Source: Colius striatus (taxonomy: Eukaryota; Chordata; Aves; Coliiformes; Coliidae). Taken from it: DNA of 64,000 nucleotides. A program made the position numbers and the translations under genes. The stretch lies in the NCBI RefSeq assembly GCF_028858725.1, contig NC_084790.1:35815031-35879030 (forward strand). Direction: 5' to 3'. The notes under the pieces are model-generated. The model did not search any database. It was not told where the DNA came from and saw only the letters and a program-made list of their open reading frames with translations. Each line of letters opens with the position of its first letter. Positions within the stretch are counted from its first letter, which is position 1. Positions 50,375-59,325 of the stretch are shown here, in pieces.

Positions 50375-50563
50375 ATATTGCGAATTTTTCGCGGGTTATC
50401 CGTTCGGGCGGGATTGGGTATCCTGGATTATAACAAATGAGAGGTTCGATACACTGAACCAAGCGAGTGTGGACCCTTAAGTACTGCGTTTCCCATCTCC
50501 CGCGAGGGACTGGGCCAGGAACAAGGGGAGCAAGTGAGTGTGTGTTTGTGGATAATCCAGAAG

Positions 50564-51687
50564 ATGGGGGCGAAGGGCAGCAAGCCTTCGACTCCCATGG
50601 GAAGGGTACCTACTGTACCTAAGGATACCCCTCTGGCATATATCTTAGACAATTGGAGATATTTCCCTGAAACACTAGGGAAAGATAAGCAAAAAAATGA
50701 TAGAATACTGTACTAAGATATGGGGAGGGAAGAAGATTTCTGAAAATGCCTTTTGGCTAGTCTGCGGGCCAGAAGAAGATTGGATAAGACAACAATTAAA
50801 TCTCTGGGTTAATAATAAAAAACCTCTTAACCCGGAAGAAAGTCAATATGCGGAAGTATGGCTAAAAAGACCAGGGGCTAGACTTTATCTCCTGCTCCCA
50901 CAGCCCCTCCAGAGGTCCCCAGGGCGTCCACTCCCCCACCGGAGTTGGAACGAGAGTCTCCCCCTCCTCCTTTTGGGACCAAACCTTTATACTTGGGATG
51001 AAATGCAATCTATTCTTGGTCAATTATTTACTAACGAGGAAAGAAACATGATTAGACGAGCAGGAATGAGATTGTGGGATGCTCAACATGCCCAGGGACC
51101 TAAAGCAAATATTAAATGGCCACTCCAAAGACCTAATTGGGATAATCAGGATCCGGTGCATAGAACTCATATGCAGGACCTGAGAAATATAGTAATTCAG
51201 AGAATTAGAAAAACAGTACCCCGTGGCCAGAATATCAATAAAGCATTTAATGAAGTGCAAAAGAAAGATGAGAGCCCTACTGAGTGGTTAGAACGACTGA
51301 GGAAAGCCCTTCAGCTGTATTCCGGGGTAAATCCTGACGAAGGGCAAGCACTCCTCAAAACTCAGTTTGTAGCAAAATCATGGGAAGATATCAGAAAGAA
51401 GATTGAAAAGTTAGAAGACTGGCAAGTGAGAGGGTTGGATGAATTATTGAGGGAAGCCCAGAAAGTCTATGTAAGGCGAGAGGAGGAGAGCAGCAAGCGG
51501 CAAGTGAAAATGATGGTAGCAGCGGTCAGAGAGGATCGTAAAAGACAAACTGCTGCTGGAACGAAACAAGGGAATGTAGTAGTAAAGAAGGAACAGAGGT
51601 GTTGTTTTTACTGTGGAAAAAAATGGACATATAAAGAAGGATTGCAGAGAAAGGATCAGGGATGAGGAAATGTTAAAGACAGAATAA
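50564..51687 (+). pseudogene. gag: gag, broken (matrix, late domain, partial capsid, zinc finger)
   Basis: Gag is the structural polyprotein. The ATG at 50564 opens with MGAKGSKPS, a myristoylation-type matrix start, but this frame ends at 50716 just past an A7 run (50691-50697). Matrix continues in the next frame. A PTAP late-domain motif is coded at 50897-50908 in the first frame, so the frame changes twice more, near 50875 and near 50985. At about 50985 the sequence jumps to the middle of capsid (TWDEMQSILGQL); the capsid N-terminal third appears deleted. The capsid major-homology-like segment ESPTEWLERLRKAL is present. The nucleocapsid zinc finger starts CFYCGKK and is split by a second A7 run (51617-51623), its His and last Cys lying in the following frame. 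The Gag stop is TAA at 51685. Confidence 0.85.
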
Positions 51688-52020
51688 GAGAGTCAGGGGC
51701 TCTATATTTTAGGGGACCGGAGTCATCATGAGCCCTTAATAAAAATAAAATTAGGTCCCCATAAACAAGAGTTCACCTTTTTAGTAGACACTGGGGCTGA
51801 GAAATCGACTATTAAACAAATACCTGAGGGATGTAAAGTATCCCCTGAAAAAAAGTACAAGTGATTGGGGCAAAAGGAGAACCCTTTAAAGTAAGTAAAA
51901 TCAAAAATGTGGTATTCGAAACTGAAAATAAATTTGGAATGGGTGAACTCTTGCTCGTCCCTGAAGCAGAATTTAATCTGCTAGGACGAGATTTAATTGT
52001 TGAATTGCAATTAGAAATTA
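51688..52020 (+). pseudogene. pro: pro, aspartic protease, frameshifted
   Basis: The frame continues directly after the Gag stop codon, so translation would need stop-codon readthrough as in gammaretroviruses. The active site FLVDTGAEKSTI is at about 51778-51813. An A7 run at 51848-51854 breaks the frame, and the remainder, ending with the conserved NLLGRDLI segment, is in another frame. The protease is otherwise full length by domain order. Confidence 0.85.
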
Positions 52021-53526
52021 AAGTAAAAAATCAAGAGCTAACAGTGTCTGCTTATCCTTTGACCATGGATGATCAAAAACAAATTAACACCGATGTCTGG
52101 TACTCTCCGGAGACAATTAGTAGATTGGAAATCCCACCGATTAAAATCCAAATTTCTGAACCCCACATACCTGTGAGGGTAAAGCAATATCCCATATCCC
52201 TAGAAGGACGGAGAGGATTAAAACCAGAAATTGATCGATTATTAGCACAAGGAATATTAGAGCCTTGTATGTCACCCTTTAACACCCCCATTCTGCCTGT
52301 AAAGAAACCTAATGGGAAATATCGGCTCTTACATGATTTAAGGGAAATAAACAAAAGAACTATCACCCGGTTCCCTGTAGTAGCAAATCCATATACATTG
52401 CTAAGCAAGCTAGGACCCCATAACTCCTGGTATAGTGTGGTTGATTCAAAGGATGCCTTTTGGGCCTGTCCACTGGCAGAAGAATGCCGTGATTATTTTG
52501 CCTTTGAATGGGAAGACATAGAAACAGGCCGTAGACAGCAATTGAGATGGACCGTGCTCCCCCAAGGGTTCACTGAGTCTCCTAATCTGTTTGGACAGGC
52601 CCTGGAAGAGCTCTTAAAGGAATACCAGGCACAAACGGGAAATGTGCTGTTACAATATGTAGATGATCTGCTCATAGCAGGGAATAATAAGGAAGACGTA
52701 AGAAAAGAAAGCATTCGACTCCTAAACTTTCTTGCACAAAAGGGACTACGGGTATCACGAGAAAAGTTACAATTTGTGGAGGAAAAAGTGAAATATTTGG
52801 GACATTATTTGTTTAACGGAAAAAAAGATATTGGATCCAGAGCGCATTAAAGGAATTCTGGAATTACCTATGCCTGTTACTAAGAGACAAATTCAACAGG
52901 CATTAGGGCTATTTGGGTATTGTAGGCAATGGATAGAGAACTATAGCTTTAAAGTTAAATTCTTATATGAACAACTGTCTAAAGACAGAATACCTAAATG
53001 GACCCCTCAGGATCAAGAGCAGTTTGCCAGCCTCAAAAGGGAGCTAAGTCAAGCACCGGTTTTAAGCCTACCAGATTTAAAGCGGCCGTTCCATTTATTT
53101 ATTAACATACATGAAGGAACAGCATTCGGAGTATTAACTCAGGAATGGGCCGGACAAAAGAAACCGGTGGCATACCTATCAAAGCTGTTAGACCCTGTGA
53201 GCAGGGGTTGGCCGAGCTGCTTACAAATCATTGTTGCTGCTGCCTTATTACTTGAAGAAACAAATCGCATTACCTTTAATGGAGAAGTTGTCTTATATGC
53301 GCCTCATAACATCAGGGGAGTGTTACAACAAAAAGCAGAGAAATGGCTTACAGATAGCCAATTATTAAAGTATGAGGGGATACTTATAGAATCCCCTAAA
53401 CTATCTTTGAAAACTATTGGAGCAGCTAACCCCGCGGAATTTTTGTACCCAGGAGAAGGTAATGAACTATTGCACAATTGTTTTCAAACAATTGAACAGC
53501 AAACACGCATTAGGCCAGACTTAGAA
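52021..53526 (+). pseudogene. pol: pol, reverse transcriptase, frameshifted; RNase H absent
   Basis: Reverse transcriptase motifs are in order: LLHDLREINKRT, VVDSKDAFW, LPQGFTESPNLF and the catalytic YVDDLL at 52656-52673. An A7 run at 52820-52826 shifts the frame, then thumb and connection regions follow (LGLFGYCRQWI, KKPVAYLSKLLDP). After the segment EQQTRIRPDL at about 53491-53520 the RNase H domain should start. Instead the sequence passes at once to the linker in front of integrase, with a frame change, so some 150 codons are deleted. The enzyme would lack RNase H activity. Confidence 0.88.
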
Positions 53527-53533
53527 GCACATA

Positions 53534-54588
53534 TTGCCGGATGGGAGAGAAGTCTTGCCAAAGGGCATAACACTCGAAATATTTTCAAAAATACATAGTA
53601 AAACACACTGGGGAACCCAGGCGTTAGTTGATCATTTCAATCGACAATTTGCATGTATAGGTGTATATAACATAGCAAAAACGGTCACAGCAGCCTGTGA
53701 GATCTGTCAAAGGGTTAATTGAAACAACATGAGACGAAAACCTCTTGGAGGACGTTCCCCAACATATAGACCCTTCTCACACATACAAGTGGATTTTACT
53801 GAACTACCTAGGGTAGGGCGTTATAAATATTTATTAGTAATGGTGGATCATTTAACACATTATGTTGAGGCTTTTCCTACCTCCAAGGCAACTGCTAACC
53901 AAGTTACTAAGATATTACTTGAACACATTACACCTCGATATGGAGTACCTGATGTAATCGATTCGGACAGGGGAACACATTTTGTGTCAAAAATTGTTAG
54001 GGATCTAACAGAAAACTTGGGTATTAAGTGGGAATACCATACGCCATGGCATCCACAAAATTTGGGAAAGGTTGAAAGGATGAATGGAGAAATCAAAACT
54101 ACTTTGACTAAATTAATGATAGAAACCAAATTATCATGGATTAAGTGCCTACCCATGGCACTATTAATTCTCAGAACCAGGCCCCGAGCAGATGTGGGAA
54201 TATCAGCATTTGAAATGGTGTATGGAATGTCATATAGAATTGAAAGTCCACAAACAAATGTTTTAATTCGAGATCCTGTAATTAATGAATATGTTTCGCA
54301 ATTAGCAGCACATCGTAACAAGCTCTGGGAACATGGACTGATTGTGCAACGACCCCCGTTGGACTTAAAAATTCACAATGTTAAACCTGGGTGATTAAAG
54401 TGTGGAAGGAAGAAACCCTAAAGCCCAATTGGGAGGGACCTTATCTTGTTTTGCTTACAACAGAAACAGCTGTCCGGACTGCTGAGCGTGGATGGACTCA
54501 TGCCAGTCACATTAAAGGCCCGGTAACGAGACCCCACTGGAAAGTAATCAGTACTCCAGGTGACACCAAGATAACCCTGAAAAGATAA
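53534..54588 (+). pseudogene. pol: pol, integrase, with internal stop and frame break
   Basis: Integrase inserts viral DNA into the host genome. The HHCC zinc-binding part is seen as KIHSKTHWG with a later CEIC. An in-frame TGA at 53720-53722 follows directly. The catalytic core then reads on with the three acidic residues in IQVDFTEL, VIDSDRGTHF and GKVERMNGEI. Near 54387 several bases are missing and the C-terminal domain (LKPNWEGPYLVLLTTETAV) continues in another frame to a TAA at 54586. Confidence 0.88.
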
Positions 54589-54592
54589 CGTA

Positions 54593-54733
54593 ATGACAAA
54601 GACTTTATTTGATTATTTTGTTGTGTTACCTTTCGGTATAAAGTGTGTGTTGTTGTTTACATTTGCAATAATTATTTCTTTGTTTATCTATTATATATGG
54701 AAGCGTACAAAGTGTGCTGAAGTAAATTACTAA
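54593..54733 (+). CDS. Small membrane-protein ORF between pol and env
   Basis: An ATG four bases after the pol stop opens a 46-codon frame ending in TAA at 54731. Residues about 12-36 are strongly hydrophobic (IKCVLLFTFAIIISLFIYYI) and are followed by basic WKRTK, as in a type I or III single-span protein. I recognise no family. It could be a relic of an env leader, a small accessory protein, or chance in AT-rich sequence. It overlaps nothing else on this strand. Confidence 0.35.
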   Translation: MTKTLFDYFVVLPFGIKCVLLFTFAIIISLFIYYIWKRTKCAEVNY

Positions 54734-54870
54734 ACTTATGCAACTATAAAATATTGAATATAGAGGATATACTGATGTAAATAATATATGCACTCAGAGT
54801 ATATGAATTGGGCTTAATGATTTGAATTATAATCTTTGAACTGTAATCGTTATCCATTTACTTGTTTTAG

Positions 54871-54873
54871 GAG
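54871..54873 (+). other. Candidate splice acceptor for the env message
   Basis: The run catttacttgttttag ends at 54870 and makes a fair acceptor upstream of the env start codon. Together with the leader donor at 50369 it would give a spliced message that carries the open frame at 54953 and env. Confidence 0.4.
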
Positions 54874-54952
54874 TAAGGTATGCCAGGATAAATGGTGGAC
54901 CCACTGTGAATGTGAACACCCTCCAATAGGAGTTTGCACACAGTGCTGATGA

Positions 54953-55381
54953 ATCCAAAGAACTCTCACTGAGTGGAAATTAAAACAATTAGAGTCTAAA
55001 CAAGAAATTACTCAAAAATCCCATGAGTGGTGGGAAATCTTTGCCAAAGGAATAAACTCTCAATATTATTGTTACCATTTCAACGAATCAGTCCCCTTTG
55101 TAGCTGAAATCCTAGCTATAAAGTGCAGAAGGGAAGTGCTAACTGTGTCTTGGTTTGTCCCATTAGTTAAAGCTGCGAAGTGGGAAGCCTATGTAAACAG
55201 GCAGAAAGCCCAAAACAGCTGTTCTCCTGAAGAGTTCCCTTGCTGCCGAGAAGATGGTACACCCCGTGGCTCGAAGCAACCGAGTCGACGGGCGAGGCAG
55301 AGGAGGAACAAACTGTGGAGAAAAGAACCAGAACAGTGGGACGCAAAAGCAGCAATGGTCAAACTTCCCCAGGACTGGTAA
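54953..55381 (+). CDS. Unidentified open frame with arginine-rich motif, overlapping env start
   Basis: After two adjacent TGA codons at 54947-54952 a frame stays open for 142 codons to TAA at 55379. It has no early ATG; a possible alternative start is CTG at 55139 or an upstream spliced leader. Features are tryptophan-rich stretches (HEWWEIFAK, VSWFVPLVKAAKWEAY), CSPEEFPCC, and the basic PSRRARQRRNKLWRKE near the end, which resembles nuclear-import and RNA-binding arginine motifs of retroviral export proteins. The last 128 bases overlap the env frame. I do not recognise a family, and function is unknown; a decayed env leader is the main alternative. Confidence 0.35.
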   Translation: MQRTLTEWKLKQLESKQEITQKSHEWWEIFAKGINSQYYCYHFNESVPFVAEILAIKCRREVLTVSWFVPLVKAAKWEAYVNRQKAQNSCSPEEFPCCREDGTPRGSKQPSRRARQRRNKLWRKEPEQWDAKAAMVKLPQDW

Positions 55382-56186
55382 AAACATACTTAAATTAGCA
55401 AAATTGATAAATACCCTTTCTCTTGGTATACCGTTAGTGTTGTTCTTAGTAATAATCCAAGTAAATGGAAACCCTCATGAACCGATGCTCTGGAAAATAT
55501 ATAATCTGGAAGAGAGTAAGATCATACAAAATCTAAGCGCTTCGGGAGGAAATTGGAATTTTACTGTACATTTATTTTCACTAATACCTTTTGAAACGGG
55601 TTGTCGAGGGGCTATATGTGACACTCCTGATAGACAAATAGCTAAAAAAAAAAAAAAAAAAAACAAAAAAAACCCCAAAACAAACAAACAAAAAAAACAA
55701 GCGCAATGCAATTCATGGTACATATGCCCAGCCTCAAACCCTGGAAAGAGCTATTGTAATTACCCGGGACATTATTATTGTGGATGTTGGGGTTGTGAGA
55801 CAATAGCTTCAGAGTGGAAAACAACAGGAGATAAATATGAAAATTGGTTTAACGTTTCACCCTGGCTAACCACTTTATTGTCTGCTTTAGCAGGACCACT
55901 TATTATGTTGATTATATTTGGACCATGCATATTACGCTATATTTTACATTTTGTTAAGGAGCGGTTTGACATAGCTAAACTACTCATTCTAACTACGAGG
56001 CCTGAGACAAATTATAAAAGTGTATCTACTAATGAAGATGAAGATGACGAGAATTACTGTGAATGTGATATGCCATGTGAAAACTATGATTGTAACTGTA
56101 AGGGATTGTATTGTGAGTGTTATAATAAGTGTCGAAATTGTGGAAAAAGGTTTACCTGCAGTGCCGAAAATGAAAATAGCTTCTAA
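55254..56186 (+). pseudogene. env: env, internally deleted but open, 310 codons
   Basis: Env mediates receptor binding and membrane fusion. The ATG at 55254 has a good context. A long polar leader precedes a signal-type hydrophobic stretch at residues 53-70 (GIPLVLFLVIIQVNG). A short surface-protein part follows, with YICPASNPGKSYC and YCGCWGCETIAS, which resembles the conserved end of a gammaretroviral receptor-binding domain. The frame then jumps near residue 195 to the membrane anchor (SPWLTTLLSALAGPLIMLII, 202-221). Most of the surface subunit and the fusion ectodomain are gone, so it cannot act in entry. A lysine-rich run (131-149) comes from an A-rich insertion. The tail has an acidic patch and ten cysteines at 269-302. 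Confidence 0.8.
55644..55710 (+). repeat. A-rich tract inside env
   Basis: Twenty A residues are followed by A runs broken by C (aaccccaaaacaaacaaac). It keeps the env frame open and encodes lysine and asparagine. It looks like an insertion or slippage product rather than coding sequence shared with relatives. Confidence 0.8.
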
Positions 56187-56202
56187 TAAACAATAATAGG
56201 AT

Positions 56203-56219
56203 AAAAGAAAAAGGGGGGA
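56203..56219 (+). other. Polypurine tract
   Basis: AAAAGAAAAAGGGGGGA lies one base before the 3' LTR. It is the standard start site for plus-strand DNA synthesis. Confidence 0.92.
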
Positions 56220-56220
56220 T

Positions 56221-56687
56221 TGTAAGAAACTATGAACTAAGGTATTGTTTATTGAGATTTATGTTAAGCTCAATGTAAAGGTTAGACAACAAAAGACAGG
56301 AAAATTGCATATGCGAACAGCTGCCAGACATCACTTGTGTGTAATTGCCTTTACATACCAATACCACCTATGCAAGCAAAAGAGATACTGCTCAAAGATA
56401 ACTACAGGATGTTCTGAGGAACAAAGGAGGAAGACTCCTCACTCAACAACCACCGGAAGGCAGAAAACGACCCCTTCACAGCAACTGAAGAATGCGCAGA
56501 GTACCTACAGTGCTTCACGGCCACGGACTAAAATGTATAAAAAAGGGACTGTTTGAACTGATTAGTACGGCAGTTGGCGGAGCGCAGACTCCCCTGTCGT
56601 CCAGCGCTGTCTTTGCTCATATTCTACTTGCTACAATTAATAAAATTATAATTGGATTATGATCCGTTGTGGTCTCAATTTATGACA
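56221..56687 (+). repeat. 3' LTR
   Basis: It is the same length as the 5' LTR (467 bases), and I find no difference between them. TATAAAA is at 56536-56542 and AATAAA at 56639-56644. Transcripts started here would run into flanking DNA away from TAL2. Confidence 0.95.
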
Positions 56688-56691
56688 CCGG
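56688..56691. repeat. Provirus target site duplication, right copy
   Basis: CCGG is the partner of 49695-49698. The reconstructed empty site is flanked by TTGGCA on the left and TGCCAA on the right. Confidence 0.85.
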
Positions 56692-58874
56692 GCTTGCCAA
56701 AAGTGTGCTGTGCTGGCACAGTCTGTTCTGCTGGGAAGCATTCCTACCACTTGAATGGAAACTGAAATAATCCAGTGCTGAAAGGAGGTGCCCACTCTGG
56801 CTCTTCCTCCTGAACTGCACTGCAAACATTTTCCCTAAATTTTCAGACACAGAAGAGTAGTCAGCTGCTGTCTGATGAACATGCCAAGCCACTGTGTTTG
56901 GCACAGCTCACTCTCAAAGGTCACATATCTGCATAGACATGTGAAATGCAAACAGGTGCTCCTCAGCTCTCAGATTTAGAATTGAGGGTAGAAATTCACG
57001 GCAGCTAACTACAGCAGCATAATTTTAGTTGTATGTTTCTTTTAACAATATAGTTCTAATGTAATCATTTATTTCTAAAGTAAAAGAAATGAAAATGCTT
57101 TTAAAATAATACTAAAGAAAAAGGTTTCTGTGCTTTCTATCACAACTTCATTAGTTAAATACTTCCAGCAGTTCTCTGCTGTGTTGTAGTAAGTCAAACC
57201 ATAGACAGTATTTCGTATTAAAACTGTAGGTTCAAGTTAGCCAGGGGCTTGTCGTAAATACTGTCTCAATGCCTGACTTATCCTGACATTTATGTTTTCT
57301 TTTATCATGACTCTCTGAAATACTGAAAAATGTCTATGACTAAGGCTGTCAGTAAGACTCTTGATCTTGAGGCCTCAACTTTACACATTTTGGGGTCACC
57401 ATCACTGCCTTTTGGGGTGCTTTTCTTGTAATCTCCATGCATGCTTTTAAGACACCTGAGAACGACGAAGATGACTGATCAGGGAATTTGGCTGGAAGAA
57501 CTGGCAGTGTGGAAGCAGCCTTGGAAGGTATCTGAAGAATTTTTTTATTTAAAACGGGCACCTTCAAGTCATGTCATCTCTTGTTCCTGAATATATAAGC
57601 TCATTGCTGCTCTTAAAACTGTGGCTATGGATTTGAGTCCTCTGGGCATGTTCTCCCAGCAAGAGCAGAAAGGAGAAAATTAAGGCAGGCACTTAGCAAT
57701 GCAAGACCACCACCGAAAATTCCCAGAAAAAAAAATCCAGACACAGCCCAGCCCCCCTGCTCCTAACCAGTTTGCTTTTTTCCTACCAAGTTTCTTATCA
57801 CTCTCCTGCAGAGACTTTAAAACTCTTATCTTGATAGGCCAGATTACCAAACTGAACTCCTCTCCACGATGAATAGGAATCAAACAGCGTTTTCCACTGT
57901 CAGCAAGCCATACATTCTCAGTCCAGATAATTCAATTAATAGAATATCTCCTTTCCTCTCCATTCCAGCTCTTCTGTCTTTCTGCCTCCTTACCCTCCCC
58001 CCAATTAATTCCTATGCTTTAATACCATCTGAGAGTCCTTAGTGAGAAGAGGATCTGTTTGCTATGCAGGTGCAAGTTTTCAGCACCACAGCACAACAGC
58101 AATACCACCCCTTTCTGCTCTCCTCGGGGCTTCTTTGTGAACCACATTTTCTTTTTCTTCCTTTTCAGCTCCATGCTGAACAACCCCACGCAGCTAATCT
58201 GATTATGCTAATTTGTACTTCATGAACCCAAAGACTGTAAAGGGGATCTGTGGAGGGTGAGCTGGGCTGGGGATGAAGGTGGTGGGGACAGCAGAGAGGG
58301 TATGGTGGGGACTGAGGGGTGTGGGGGGGCGGGCACAGACAATGGGTTCAAGTCAGTTAACGAAAAAAGCCGTCTATATTGCCAAACAAAGTACACTCTG
58401 GGTAACTCCTTGCTGCTCTTGACAAGTTAGAGTGTCCCAAACTGGCCTGGGCTACTGAGCAGCAAGGGGAGCACAGAGAATACACAATTAAGTGGTACAA
58501 TGAGAAGTCTCTGTCCTGTTGAACATTGCTTTTCTTTATCCTTAACTAATCCTTCTCAGAATCTAGTAGTCAAACTATGGTGCACAAATCGTTCATTGGA
58601 TAGTAGCTATGGCACTGGACAGCTTCTCAGCACATACAACCTCGTCTGTCCAATTAGACTGATGTTGCACTTGCAATGTATTGAATACTGGACAGTGACT
58701 TTGCACTCACAACTCTACACATGGACCTCTCCTCAGCAGGAGCTGACAGGGTCCCCTGTCTGGTTTCGCCAACATTAAGTTTGCTACACCTGTTATTGGT
58801 CAGGAAACAGTTCTGAAAGGAAACATAGGGTATGGGAATTAAAAAGTTTTCAAAACAACCCTATGGTTTTTGGC
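56692..58874. other. Intergenic, no gene recognised
   Basis: No coding block or recent repeat is visible. Around 58190-58225 the words ctaatctgattatgctaatt give a homeodomain- and octamer-like cluster that might be regulatory, without further support. Confidence 0.5.
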
Positions 58875-59325
58875 AACCATAGAATTGTTTGCCATGGACC
58901 TCCTGGGATCATCTGGTCCAACTTCCTTATTCAAGCCATGTGACCTAGAACAGGCTGTCCCAGACTGTGCTCAGTCAAATTTGGGATCTCTCCACAGATG
59001 GAGATTCCAAAATCTCTCTGGGAATCTCATTCCTGTGTTTGACTATCCTCATATTAAAAGAAGCTTCTCTTGTGTTCAGATGGATTTTCATGGTGTTTAA
59101 TTTGTGTCTATCACCTCAGTAGGCATTACGGAGAAAAGCTGGCTCCCTGTATGCCATTCCTTCCCAACACATATTGGTACACATTCAGAAGCTTTCCTTC
59201 AACTATCTCTTCCCTAGGCTGAACAGTCCCATCAATCTCAGCCTCTTCTCCTATAAAAGATGTTCCAGTCCCTTAATCATCCTTGTAGTCCTCCACTGGA
59301 CATGTATCCTTTTCTTCCTTTCTAC
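58875..59325 (-). repeat. Old CR1 LINE fragment
   Basis: Antisense CR1 phrases are recognisable but diverged: gatcatctggtccaacttcc, ccctaggctgaacagtccca, atgttccagtcccttaatca, then gtcctccactggac. Orientation follows from their order. The tail octamers are lost. Confidence 0.75.

Larger units (their letters stand above)
49699..56687 (+). mobile_element. Gammaretrovirus-like (ERV1) provirus, recent but defective
   Basis: The 6,989-base element has two 467-base LTRs that I read as identical, a CCGG target duplication, a His-type primer binding site, gag, pro, pol and env remnants in order, and a polypurine tract. Gag and pro share a frame separated by one stop codon, the gammaretroviral plan. 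RT and integrase active-site motifs survive, but parts of capsid, the RNase H domain and most of env are missing, and frames break repeatedly. Identical LTRs mean very recent insertion or gene conversion, so the defects probably predate the insertion and the copy was mobilised by proteins from another element. It lies 7.2 kb downstream of TAL2 in the same direction. Confidence 0.95.
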
